From assembly GCF_042477335.2 (NCBI RefSeq), contig NC_091256.1, positions 33,386,001 through 33,450,000 of the forward strand: DNA of 64,000 nucleotides. Reading direction: 5' to 3'. The notes below the pieces were generated by a model, which searched no databases, had not been told where the DNA came from, and saw nothing but the letters and a program-made list of their open reading frames with translations. A program made the position numbers and the translations under genes. The DNA comes from Ovis canadensis. Its lineage: Eukaryota; Chordata; Mammalia; Artiodactyla; Bovidae. Positions 22,140 to 32,680 of the stretch are shown one piece after another (position 1 is the stretch's first letter; every line of letters starts with the position of its first letter).

Positions 22140-22318
22140 TCTCATCTAACTATGATAAGGAGAAAGAAAAATGGAGAGAAAATAAAACTTAAGAAAAGGC
22201 TTCTTCTGTTCTGGGAATTAAGGATAGCATCAGAAGGACCAGAAACATTCCTTGGAATTTACCACATTTCTGCCTCAAACTTTTATGTCAGAATTAATAG
22301 CTCCTCATAGTGCACTTG

Positions 22319-22516
22319 AACTTCCCTGGTTGCTTAGATGGTAAAGAATGTGTCAGCAATGCAGGAGACCCAGGTTTGATCCTTGGGTCAGAAAGATCAC
22401 CTGGAGAAGGAAACAGCACCGCACTCCAATATTCTTGCCTGGGAAATCCCATGGACAGAAGAGCCTAGCAGTCTACAGTCCATGGGGTCGCAGAGAGTCA
22501 GACATGACTGACGACC
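22319..22516 (+). mobile_element. Bov-tA SINE
   Basis: Head 'acttccctggttgcttagatgg' to tail 'gagagtcagacatgactgacg'. 'tgaactt' occurs just before the head and again after the tail (in 'tcggtgaacttagtg'), a plausible target-site duplication. Confidence 0.92.
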
Positions 22517-22519
22517 TGT

Positions 22520-23082
22520 TCGGTGAACTTAGTGTACATATGGCAATCCCAGTCTCCCAGTTCATCGCCCATACTGCCCTTACATCTAAAAGCCAGACAA
22601 TAATCGGAACTCAAGGATCAGGGGAGAGTAGAGGGAGATTGAACTCTAAGGGTCATGCAAACCAGAGAGGTACAATCTCAGGTGTAGGGACCATCTTGGG
22701 TTTGTGAACATGAGCCATTAGTAATAAAAATAGGCAGAAAGATCCAGAAAGTAAATGACTTGTTTAATCATTTTCTCTATGAACACTTAAGTGCATGTGC
22801 ATGACAGTTAAGAGAAGAAATACCCCTTGCTTTCTAAAAAATTTCAGCCTAGTGACACAGGTAGACAAGCAAATAATCACTTACAACATAGGGGCCTAAA
22901 GGGGATGTTTACAATGAATTAAGATCACAGGGGACAAACATCTTCCCAGCTTTGAGGAAACCAAGGGAATTTTTCCAAAGAAGATGTGATGCATTGATTG
23001 AATTCTGAACATTGGGTAGAATTTAATTATTAAAAGTAAAGGAGAGGGAATTGTAGATTACAAGAAGAGTAAACAAGCTATT
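22520..23082. other. Intergenic, nothing recognised
   Basis: No repeat family or gene recognised between the Bov-tA and the inverted BovB. Confidence 0.5.
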
Positions 23083-23093
23083 CAAAGGCCCAG

Positions 23094-23928
23094 TCAGTCA
23101 GTTCAGTCACTCAGTCATGTCCAGCTCTCTGCAACCCCATGGACTGCAGCACACCACGCCTCCCCGTCCATCACTAACTCCTGGAGTTTACTCAAACTCA
23201 TGTCCATTGAGTCAGTGATGCCATCCAGTCATCTTATCCTCTCTCGTCCCCTTCTCCTCCCACCTTCAATCTTTCCCATCATCAGGGTCTTTTCAAATGA
23301 GTCAGTTCTTCCCATCAGGTGGCCAAAGTATTGGAGTTTTAGCTTCAACATCAGTCCTTCCAATGAATATTCAAGACTAATTTCCTTTAGGATGGACTGA
23401 TTGGATCTCCTTGCTGTCCAAGGGACTCTCAAGGGTCCTCTAGCACCGTAGTTCAAAAGCATCAATTCTTCAGTGCTCAGTTTTCTTTTTAGTCCAACTC
23501 TCACATCCATATATGACTACTGGAAAAACCATAGCTTTGACTAGACAGACCTTTGTTGGCAAAATAATGTCTCTGCTTTTTAATATGCTGTCTAGGTTTG
23601 TCATAACTTTTCTTCCAAGGAGCAAGTGTCTTTTAATTTCATGGCTGCAGTCACCATCTGCAGTGATTTTGGAGCCCTCAAAATAAAGTCTGTCACTATT
23701 TCCACTGTTTTACCATCTATTTGCCATGAAGTGATAGGACCAGATGCCATGATCTTAGTTTTCTAAATGTTGAGTTTTAAGCCATCTTTTTCACTCTCTT
23801 CTTTCACTTTCATCAAGAGGCTCTTTACTTCTTCTTTGCTTTCTGCCATAAGGGTCGTGTTATCTGCATATCTGAGGTTATTGATATTTCTGCCTGCAAT
23901 CTTGATTCCAGCTTGTGCTTCATCCAGC
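23094..23928 (-). mobile_element. BovB LINE, 3' sense segment of an inverted copy
   Basis: From the tail ('cagtcagttcagtcactcag') to 'gcttgtgcttcatccagc', this is BovB in reverse orientation, covering the RT C-terminal side and 3' end. In frame 23763-24020 the catalytic motif reads 'RYADN' where 'YADD' is expected. The segment abuts an oppositely oriented 5' part at 23929. The whole unit is bounded by an 11 bp target-site duplication 'caaaggcccag' (23083-23093 and 24217-24227). Confidence 0.95.
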
Positions 23929-24216
23929 AAGAGAGTTCCAGAAAAACATGTTTCTGCTTTATTGACTATGCCAAAGCCTTTGACTGTGTGGATCACAAGA
24001 AACTGTGGAAAATTCTTCAAGAGATGGGAATATCAGACCACCTGACCTGCCTCTTGAGAAATCTGTATGCAGGTCAGGAAGCAACAGTTAGAACTGGACA
24101 TGGAACAACAGACTAGTTCCAAATAGGAAAAGGAGTGCGTCAAGGCTGTATATTGTCACCCTGCTTGTTTAACTTATATGCAGAGTACATTATGAGAAAC
24201 GCTGGGCTGGATGAAG
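23929..24216 (+). mobile_element. BovB LINE, inverted 5' segment
   Basis: Plus-oriented BovB RT coding sequence, from 'agagagttccagaaaaacat' through 'FCFIDYAKAFD' and 'LWKILQEMGISDHLTC' (frame 23913-24116) to 'gctgggctggatgaagc'. It belongs to the same insertion as 23094-23928: the 12 bp 'gctggatgaagc' ends this segment (24206-24217) and begins the other in reverse (23917-23928). This is the arrangement left by twin priming. Confidence 0.95.
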
Positions 24217-24227
24217 CAAAGGCCCAG

Positions 24228-24576
24228 AGGAAAGGCAAATTATTTCAAATGAATCGGCTACAACAACAGACTATGCTTTAGGGCAATAGATCATCAGTGA
24301 GAGAATTTAAATAAAATAGTAATGTATATATGGTCCAAATTTACCTTTCAATATGTAACTCTGAAGATAGTTCATGGAGAATCATTGAAGGGAGCAAGAC
24401 TGGAGCAGAAAAATGTTAGGAAGAAGTTGCATTAATCCCTGTGTTTCTATTGCCTGAAATTTAAGAAACTCAATCTGGGATTGCTCTTGTATGAAATTAG
24501 AGCTTTCAATACCCAATTTAAAAATATAATCTTCCTGCCCACTAGAAACTACCTATAATAGATTTCATTTAGTTGT
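24228..24576. other. Intergenic, nothing recognised
   Basis: Unassigned spacer between the inverted BovB and a MaLR LTR. Confidence 0.5.
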
Positions 24577-24943
24577 ATGTCTTAGTCATCTTGGGCTTCC
24601 ATGACATACCACATATTAAGTGGTATTAAACAACAGAAACATATTTCCTCACAGTTCTAGAGACTGGAAGTTCATTAAGAATATACCAACATAGTACGTC
24701 TATGGTGAAGGCTCTCTTCCTGGCTTGTAGACAGCCACCTTATCTCTGAGTCCACACACTTCAGAGAAGGAGAGAAAGCTCTGTGACGTTTCTTCTTTTA
24801 TAGGACCATCATGAAGGTTCCATCCTCTTGAGCTCATCTAATCCTAATCATCTAACAAAGGTCCCATCTCCAAATACCATCACTTTAGGAACTAGAACTT
24901 CCTCATATGAATCCTGTGTGAACACAATTCATTCCATAGCAAT
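24577..24943 (-). mobile_element. MST/THE1-like MaLR LTR
   Basis: Read on the plus strand it is a reversed MaLR long terminal repeat: 'ttagtcatcttgggcttccat', 'ggtattaaacaacagaaacat', 'tcctcacagttctagagactgg', 'ataggaccatcatgaagg', 'ccaaataccatcac' and 'aattcattccatagca'. It is a solitary, strongly diverged LTR of an ancient non-infectious endogenous element. No internal coding region is attached. Confidence 0.75.
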
Positions 24944-25217
24944 GTAGTAGAGATATTAATTATATAACCAGTGTCCTAACAAGTAATCCCCTTTTAGGGG
25001 AGTCACAAGTAACATAGGCCTTTCAACCAAGTCATTTTATGAATGAAGAATAGAATGTTGTCTGTTCCTTATAATTTTTAAACATTTTGGTGCTAGAAGA
25101 TGGTCTTTTCAGGTGACTACTTTTTTTTTTCTTAGAAAATAGGATAATAATGTACATCATCATTATCAGCAAATCTCCCTGGATTTTTGCAATATACCTC
25201 TCCTAAAGAGAGATGAG

Positions 25218-25440
25218 CATTGGGCTTCCTAAGTGGCTCAGTGATAAAGAATCTGTCAGCCAAAGCAGGAAATGCAGTAGACATGGGTTTGATTCCTGGG
25301 TCAGGAAGATCCCCTGGAGGAGGAAGTGGCAACCCACTCCAGTATTCTTGCCTGGAAAATCCCATGGACAGAGGAGCTTGGTGGGCTCCAGTCCATGGGT
25401 TGCAAAGAGTCAGGGATGACTTAGCCTTAACTGAGCACAA
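25218..25440 (+). mobile_element. Bov-tA SINE
   Basis: Head 'ttgggcttcctaagtggctcag' through 'gggtttgattcctgggtc' and body 'gcaacccactccagtattctt' to 'ttaactgagcac'. The longer region between the A and B boxes ('gcaggaaatgcagtagacatggg') is the variant also seen at 59093. Confidence 0.92.
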
Positions 25441-25741
25441 ACGCACATAGGATGTTATGGAAAAACACACACAATTGGACATAAAAGCCAAATCTGGGAG
25501 TCAGAATCTAAAGGAGAGTTGAGAATCTGGAATTAGGAAAGTGCAAGGGGCCAAGAAGAAAGGGAGAGAAGAGGAGAAGTGGATGGGGCTACGGCAGCTC
25601 TAGTCTGATGACGCAAGAGAGCATGGCAAGAGGAGGCAGCAGTAAGCAGTGCAGGGGGACCAGGAAACAGTTTTCCTTGGAGAAACTAAGCAGTGAAAAT
25701 TGAAAGTTGTAGAGGGCTGAGCACATCACAAAAAAAAACTA

Positions 25742-25953
25742 GTGCTGTTCTTAGTTGTTCAGCCATGTTTGATTCTATGTTAGCCTATGGACTGTAGCCC
25801 ACCAGGCTTCTCTTTCCATGGAATTCTCCAGGCAAGAATACTAGCGTGGGTTGCCATGACCTTCTCTAGGGGCTCTTCCCAACCCAGGTATTAAACCCAG
25901 GTCTCCTGCATTGCAGGTGGATTCTTTACCATCTGGGCCAGCAGGGAAGCCCA
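25742..25953 (-). mobile_element. Bov-tA SINE
   Basis: Tail side 'gtgctgttcttagttgttcag', body 'tctccaggcaagaatactag', B-box region 'attaaacccaggtctcc', head end 'gggccagcagggaagccc'. Confidence 0.92.
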
Positions 25954-26382
25954 AAAGCACTAGGGTGACATTCAATTTATTTGTTTGTTCAACCTAACTC
26001 AACTGACTCCTCCTTGACATGGAGGAATAATTTCTTTATGTATTTTTCATCACTCCATTCTGTATGGTGCTTCACTATTTGTGAAAAACAGCTGCATGTC
26101 AATTGGTAAAAATCTTTTAATACCAAACAGGAAACAAGTACATAGAGTAATAGTATTTTTCACCTTTCATACATCTGTTTAATCATCATCTACTCAATCA
26201 ACAGACATTGCCGGAGCACCTCTGTATATGAGGTATCCTGCAGATGTCATGAGGAGGAAAAGAGAACTCGCACAGTCATAATTAGATTTCACAATATACA
26301 TTTCCATCACAATGATTCTTCTCTAGCAACATGAAAAAAAAAATCTGCATGGAGTCTATACTGTGCTATTTTCTTGTGAACT
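25954..26382. other. Intergenic, nothing recognised
   Basis: No gene or repeat family recognised. Confidence 0.5.
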
Positions 26383-26393
26383 AGAGAAGCTTG

Positions 26394-26662
26394 CAAAGAA
26401 GGCAATGGCACCCCATTCCAGTACTCTTGCCTGGAAAATCCCATGCACAGAGGAGCCTGGTGGGCTGCAGACCGTGGGGTCGCGAAGAGTCAGACTGACT
26501 GAGTTACTTCACTTTCACTTTTCACTTTCATGCATTGGAGAAGGAAATGGCAACCCACTCCAGTGTTCTTGCAAGGAGAATCCCAGGGACTGAGGAGCCT
26601 GGTGGGCTGCCATCTATGGGATCGCACAGCGTTGAACACAACTGAAGCAACTTAGCAGCAGC
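26394..26662 (+). mobile_element. BOV-A2 SINE, near full length
   Basis: First monomer 'gaaggcaatggcaccccattcc', linker 'cacttttcactttcatgcattgg', second monomer to 'gcaacttagcagcagc'. Perfect 11 bp target-site duplication 'agagaagcttg' at 26383-26393 and 26663-26673. Confidence 0.96.
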
Positions 26663-26673
26663 AGAGAAGCTTG

Positions 26674-28371
26674 AGCTAGATTAAGTAGATAGCAATGCCA
26701 AATAAATTCTCGTGGGGATTAATTAAAATGTATGTCATGTCACTGACCCTGTATAAATGCAGGCAAATAATATCCCCAGGCAAATGGCAAATATGGATGT
26801 TTGCTCTCTGAGGCACACTACTTGAAAAGTCTAAGAATGATCTATCTTAGGAATAGATGTTCCTCTTGAAAGAAAAATGATATATCTCTACCAAATAAGC
26901 AAAGGTTATGTGAGTGTGTGTGTCTATATATATAGATGGATAGACAGTCTCTTCTACTTTTCATTTCTGAAATAGAGGAATTCTCAAAGGACCATTTTCT
27001 GAAACACTAAAATTCTCAAAAAGGTTCCCGGAACAGCACATTACTATAACTTGACACCATGTTTTAGATATTACCCAATAAATGTTTGCAAGGCAGCAAT
27101 AAACCTTGTTTCTAATAGTAGGCTTCATGCTGTGCTACCAAAGTGCAGAGGAAATGAGTGAGTGGAAAGCTCATATACAGGGTGCAGAGCCAGCAGCATC
27201 AAAGACCTTCTGAGACCAGTTCATTACAGTACCTCTGAGGAGGTTCAGAGGCTGCCCTGATCCCTTCGTCATTATAGGTCTCTTGCTTCAGTCCTTTCTA
27301 ATAAGCCCTGAGAATGGAAGCACATGTGAGGTGGTCAGAGGTATTTAGCCCACTGGGTCAAGGAGCTGAACGTTGGAATGTCTCGAGGTCCACCTTTAAT
27401 ATTGTAAAATGGTGTCCTTTGCCTATTTTTCCTGACAGTCCTACGGTTACTAATATTGACCAGCTCTGTGAGTGCTCCTGGATTCAGGTGCCAGCTGCAA
27501 CCCAACAGGTTTGAGATTTGAGAACTCCGTTTCTTTAAAAGGTCGTAGCACATTTAGATGTCAGGCAGAAGTCCACTTTCTAAAGGGGAAGTCGATTATC
27601 ATGTAAACCATCTTCTCTGCTTTGGGGCCAGGCAACTCTTAACTGACTTTCATTTACTAAAAATTAAAGCAACAGCTTGTTTCTGATTCAAGAAAGAAAA
27701 GCTTTGAAACTGAGACGAACTTTGAGCCATTTTACTTGGCACTAATGTCTAGAAAAATACATCTCTTGGGGTTTGAAGCAAGTCCGTCTCTATAGTTCAG
27801 GTATGTACCCAGAAAAGTCAAACAACCCTTCTGCTCTCTTTAATTCTGAGAAGACTGTGTGTCACTAATTGCATTAATAAGTTTAACAACTATTAATAAA
27901 CACACTCGATGACTTCGCTTCTCGCCAGGCTCTCCTCACCTTTAGAAATACTCAAGGTCTCTTTTTCTTCACAGATTCTGCTCTTCTATAATCAAGCTGA
28001 AATGACTGTTCTGATATTTTTAGTTTGGCAAGATGCAAAGAAGAAGGAAAATGAAATTTAAAACAAGTTTAAGAAATGTATGATGAAATTCTGTGCTGAA
28101 CCTATGCTTGTAAGGATTATGCCTTATGTTTATTCCTAGCAGTTGGTTCAATGCCAAGAACATAGTGGATATGTATGTCTATCTTAAAGGAAAAAAACCC
28201 TGCATTTATTATTACACAGCACTCTTTGACCCCTTGTTTTCTCATCAGTGAAAGGGGAAATGATATTCATTTTACAAAGCAAATCAGTGGGGAGTGTGTT
28301 CAGCTACAAAAAACCTGAATGATCTTAGCTTAAAGAAGCATCTCCAATACAGCTAAGTCTATGTATGCTGC
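26674..28371. other. Intergenic with small TG/TA tract and weak MIR trace
   Basis: About 1.7 kb without a gene. Contains 'gtgagtgtgtgtgtctatatatatag' (about 26910-26934). 'cttgttttctcatcagtgaaagggg' near 28233-28258 resembles MIR but is too short to call. Overlapping frames 27314-27514 and 27335-27553 lie on opposite strands and have no domains. Confidence 0.45.
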
Positions 28372-28543
28372 CGCTGAACACGGGAGTGAGTTGCCATTTC
28401 CTTCTCCAATGCATGAAAGTGGAAAGTGAAAGTGAAGTCGCTCCATCGTGTCCTACTCTTCGAGACCCCATGGACTGCAGCCTACCAGGCTCCTCTGTCC
28501 ATGGGATTTTCCAGGCAAGAGTATTGGAGTGGGGTGCCATGGT
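28372..28543 (-). mobile_element. BOV-A2 SINE with internal deletion
   Basis: Tail 'gctgccgctg' joins directly to 'aacacgggagtgagttgcc', so most of one monomer is missing. The linker 'gcatgaaagtggaaagtg' and the other monomer to 'agtggggtgccatgg' are intact. Confidence 0.92.
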
Positions 28544-29009
28544 TCTAAATATGCAAGGCAATCAAAAAGAAAAAAAAATCAGGCAGCAAATGTCTGTTTT
28601 CTTTTATCAGCAAATCAAAATCTTTGTCAAATTCTTATAGATTTCTGATGTTGTCTTATCAGCCAGAAATGTGTTGTACAGCCACCTCTGGAGGCTAGGA
28701 AAATAAGAAACCGACTAGATCCTTATGATCATTCAGAGAAATGGTGATTTATTGTCTGAATTTGGCCACATTTTCTCTGCAAACAAATCTGAGGTTCTAT
28801 TGGCAGGAAGCATCAGGCTGGAAAGTGGCTATTGAGTAAGCACCTAATGGTGTCAGCTACAGGGTGTTATAATAAAGATTGGAGACCCTAAATGTAAAAT
28901 TTCATAACATTAACTGGGGTACAGTTAGGGCTCAGTAAACAAGAGATATAATTAGCAATAAATTAGAAGCAATAAGTAAACAATAAACATGAAATCTAAA
29001 TGAGTTTGT
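28544..29009. other. Intergenic, nothing recognised
   Basis: No repeat or gene recognised. Confidence 0.5.
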
Positions 29010-29020
29010 ATGTGCATTAG

Positions 29021-29275
29021 TACTCTTGCCTGGAAAATCCCCTGGATGGAGGAGGAGCCTGGTAAGCTGCAGTCCATGGGGTCGCAAAGAGTTGGCCACT
29101 ACTGAGCAACTTCCTGTTCATTCACTTTTCACTTTCATGCACTGGAGAAGGAAATGGCAACCCACTCCAGTGTTCTTGCCTGGAGAATCCCAGGGACGGG
29201 GGAGCCTAGTGGGCTGCCGTCTATGGGGTCGCACAGAGTCAGACACGACTGAAGCGACTTAGCAGCAGCAGCAAC
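29021..29275 (+). mobile_element. BOV-A2 SINE, slightly 5'-truncated
   Basis: Starts at 'tactcttgcctggaaaatcc' within the first monomer and ends 'gaagcgacttagcagcagc'. Perfect 11 bp target-site duplication 'atgtgcattag' at 29010-29020 and 29276-29286. Confidence 0.95.
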
Positions 29276-29451
29276 ATGTGCATTAGCATAGCTAGTTGCT
29301 GTGTAGATATGAGAGTTGTGTTTAGTTTTACTTATGAAAATGTTAATTTAAAAATACTAGCATTCATATCTATAGAAAGAGATTCACCTCTGGAGCTGAC
29401 TTCATTAACTGTGTCAAAACTATTGAAAGAATGAATATCATATGTCAAGTG

Positions 29452-29941
29452 CTTCAGTCAGTCAGTTCATCACCAACTCCCAGAGCTTGCTCAAACTCAT
29501 GTCCATTGATTCAGTGATGCCATTCAACCATCTCATCCTCTCTTGTCCCCTTCTCCTCCTGCCTTCAGTATTTCCCAGCATCTGGGTCTTTTCAAATGTC
29601 AGTTCTTCCCATCAGGTGGCCAAAGTATTAGAGTTTCAGCTTCAACACCAGTCCTTCCAAGGAATACTCAGGACTGATTTCCTTTAGAATGGACTGGTTG
29701 GATCTCCTTGCAGCCCAAGGGACTCTCAAGGGTCTTCTCCAACACCACAGTTCAAAAGCATCAGTCTTCAGCACTCAGCTTTCTTTATGGTCCAAGTCTT
29801 ACATCCATACATGACTACTGGAAAAACCTTAGCTTTGACTAGATGGACCTTTGTTGACAAAGTAATGTCTTTGCTTTTTAATAAGCTGTCTAGGTTGGTC
29901 ACAGCCTTTCTTCCAAGGAACAATCTTTTAATTTTATGGCC
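29452..29941 (-). mobile_element. BovB LINE with a gap near its 3' end
   Basis: The reversed tail 'cagtcagtcagttca' is followed at once by 'tcaccaactcccagagc', so the conserved stretch that normally lies between (about 60-70 bp, ending in the 'gtcgcaaagagtcgg' box) is missing. The element then runs to 'ccaaggaacaatcttttaattttatgg'. Confidence 0.92.
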
Positions 29942-30440
29942 ACATGAAATTCTGGGGGAGAGAAACTCTTCTAGGGAGGAGAAACATTTTATGCAGGTGG
30001 AGTCTTTTTATCACTTCCACATAACCATGGGCATGTTATCTTGGAATTTGCCAAAGAGGAATGAAAAAACCTGTCTTTGAAAATATGGAGGGAACTATAC
30101 TCCGGTGTTCTCTTTGATGTTGAGAGTTAATGAGGTATGTCAGATTGACTATTGCATCCTAGACAGCTAGCCTAGACTGAGCCTCAAGATTTAGGCTCTA
30201 CACAATGTGATCCCAATCTACTTTTCTGGTTTTCCTTCTCCCCCTCCCCATTACTTGCATCTTCACTGGAAAATTAGGTAGTATTACTGTTCTGTTACTA
30301 GGAAACCCTAGAGAAAAACTAAATAAGAAATAGGGTTTTTTTTCTTGTATGCTAGTTATCCATGAAAATCTAGTTTAAGTTTAGGATATAGATGAGATTT
30401 TTGTTGTGGTTCTGCATGAAATGTGTATGCTTTGAGAGGC
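29942..30440. other. Intergenic, nothing recognised
   Basis: No gene or named repeat in this stretch. Confidence 0.5.
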
Positions 30441-30450
30441 TGGGGAGTTT

Positions 30451-30663
30451 TTGTTTTTGTGATTGTTTATTTGCCAAGTCACGTCCAACTCTTTGAGACT
30501 CCATGGACTTAGCCTGCCAGGCTTCTCTGTCAATGGGATTTCCCAGGCAAGAATACCGGCGTAGGTTGGCATTTCCTTTCCCAGGGAATCTTCCCAACTC
30601 AGGGGTAGAACTCTCGTCTCTTGCATTTGCAGGAGGATTCTTTACCACTCCCCACCAGGCCCT
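30451..30663 (-). mobile_element. Bov-tA SINE
   Basis: T/G-rich tail 'ttgtttttgtgattgtttat', then 'gccaagtcacgtccaac' and the body to 'ccccaccaggccc'. Perfect 10 bp target-site duplication 'tggggagttt' at 30441-30450 and 30664-30673. Confidence 0.94.
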
Positions 30664-30846
30664 TGGGGAGTTTAGTGGCATTTTAAAAAGTGATATCTAA
30701 TTTGAGGTTTCTGTTTGGTTTAATACTGAAGAATGTCTTGCTTTCTACAATTAAAGTTTGTTCAAGGATAATAGCAGGCACGGACAGCGGATGGTGTGAA
30801 GCAAAGAGAGAAAAAATGAAGGGAGTGAAAGGAGAGATCGTCCCTC

Positions 30847-30924
30847 AAATTCTAGGGCAAAAAGTAAAAAAACAAAAAACAAACCAAAACAAACAAACAA
30901 ACAAACAAAAAATTCTAGGGCAAA
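30847..30924. repeat. A-rich (CAAA)n tract between 15 bp direct repeats
   Basis: The 15-mer 'aaattctagggcaaa' occurs at 30847-30861 and 30910-30924. The 48 bp between them are only A and C with one G and one T, ending in CAAA units. It looks like the tail of a retroposon with no body. Confidence 0.88.
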
Positions 30925-30984
30925 CATCAGTATTGTGTGTATTGCTATGGGTGTGGGTTCTGAAGTCAAATTCTGTGTTTTATT

Positions 30985-31115
30985 TGAGAGTTTTTAATCT
31001 AACTAACTCAAATTCCATGACTTTTTGCAATAATCCCTCTATACTACCACTTTTGTATTTGTAAAACAGTGAAAAGGATAGTACATACCTCACAGGATTA
31101 TAACCAAAGCTAAAT
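30985..31115 (+). mobile_element. MIR SINE fragment
   Basis: 'gtatttgtaaaacagtgaaaaggatagtacatacctcacaggattat' has the spacing and wording of the MIR core, diverged. Confidence 0.55.
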
Positions 31116-32210
31116 AACCTACTCCAATTAGATGAACAGCACATTACCTGACTCTAGTGAAAACTCCAAAGATGTCTAAATGTCTGCTATTATTTGCTCA
31201 GAGGGAAAAAAAAGAGGGTGCCTCAAAGTGCCTGTAAGATTACCATGAAGAATCCATACCCTTTCTCAGATTTATACAGAACCTTCTCTAATTGGACAGT
31301 CTTATCTCAAAGAGTGCTGTTACTTATCACTCACATGGTGATAAGAGATAAGAAAAGTGTCCCTTGGGAGTCTGCCTTTAAGTTCAGTGTTACCAAGACA
31401 GGCAAGATGCACATTAAGACAGACCCAAATGAAGTCTCCAAGCTAAGAATGTACATTAAGTACAACAAAAGAGATAAATGCATTTTTGTGGTTTATTTCT
31501 TGAGACCTCTGGTATCACGAGTTGGCTCATTACGTTTGTTTTTTTAAAAGAACTTCGTAAGACATTATCCAGGGAACGTTTCAGTCCAATCTAATTGTGA
31601 TTGCATCTTTGTTTTCAAAGAAACTATTTTTGGAATTGTTGGCTTAGCCTTTCAGCTCTTGGTGTTGTCAAAATTAACTAGATAGAGATACTGGGCAGGA
31701 TGTAACTGAATCTGCTAATGGAACTCATGTGTTGAAGAAAAATTACTTGACAGAAAAGAACTGAAGGTTGATGGGGGGAACTACACTTGGGAATAATAAT
31801 GTGATGTAGAATATGCTTTAATACACTGGAATCTGTAAAGACTTCATATCATATTCTTTCTTGAAAAGAAATTATCCTAAAATAGTAGCCATCTTCTTGT
31901 TTATTTTTAATTAAATTCCATCCAGATAAGCATCTTCATCTTCTTTTATATGGGCTTGCTGACTGCCACTGCGCCATGTGCCAGATAAACAGAACACCTT
32001 CCAAACTTGATCCATTTGGGATAGCTTTTTTTAAAAGCAGTGTTTTGAGAATCAGATAACCGTAATATCTTTTGGTAGGGAAAGAGAAGCCCCTGTTTAT
32101 TTTGGTAACCGAAATCACCTCTGAGGCCTGAGTGAAAAGTTACTGAACAAAGGAGTATTTAATCTCCTTCTAAGTACTGGTGCTAAGAAAAGTAAGCAGC
32201 TACCTACCTA
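31116..32210. other. Intergenic, nothing recognised
   Basis: About 1.1 kb. A 117-codon frame (31194-31547) begins at TTG rather than ATG, its first ATG is internal, and it shows no domain. I do not call a gene. Confidence 0.45.
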
Positions 32211-32226
32211 ATTGTCCTTTTAAAGG

Positions 32227-32440
32227 ACTACTCTGGTGGGTCAGTGGTAAAGAACCTGTCTGCCAAAGAAGAGACAGGGGTTTGATCCCTGGGTTGGGAA
32301 GATCCCCTGGGGAAGTAAATGGCAATTCATTCCAGTATTCTTAACTGGGAAATCCCATGAACAGAAGGGTCTGATGGGCTAGAGTCCACGGAGTTGCAAA
32401 GAGTTGGACATGACTTAGCAACTAAAATGACAGCAGCAAA
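32227..32440 (+). mobile_element. Bov-tA SINE
   Basis: Head 'gactactctggtgggtcag' through 'ggtttgatccctgggttgg' to 'ggacatgacttagcaac'. The flanks 'attgtccttttaaagg' (32211-32226) and 'attgtccctttaaggg' (32441-32456) are a long target-site duplication with two mismatches. Confidence 0.93.
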
Positions 32441-32456
32441 ATTGTCCCTTTAAGGG

Positions 32457-32680
32457 CTACAGGAGAGCGTCCTGCTCTTTAACATAAGCAAACAAAAACT
32501 GCATATAACTGTTAACGCTGCCTATGTGTTAACACTTCTTAAATTCCTTCTTTCTTTCATTATTGAGTTCTGATAGCTCACAGGACACTGTGCTAGGCCC
32601 TGGAAACAATCCCTGCTCTCACAAGTTTGCACTCTAACTGTGATATGCAACTGCTTGCTAAAAGAATACTTTCCAAAGAG
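32457..32680. other. Unassigned spacer with weak L2/MIR3-like trace
   Basis: 'cactgtgctaggccctggaaacaatccctgctctcac' (about 32587-32622) resembles the 3' ends of L2 and MIR3. Too short for a firm call. Confidence 0.4.

Noticed and set aside
24577..24943. Possible complete endogenous retrovirus
   Set aside because: Only a single diverged MaLR LTR is present; no gag, pol or env frames or second LTR flank it.
31194..31547. 117-codon frame with many basic residues
   Set aside because: It starts at TTG with no upstream ATG, and nothing in it resembles a known family.
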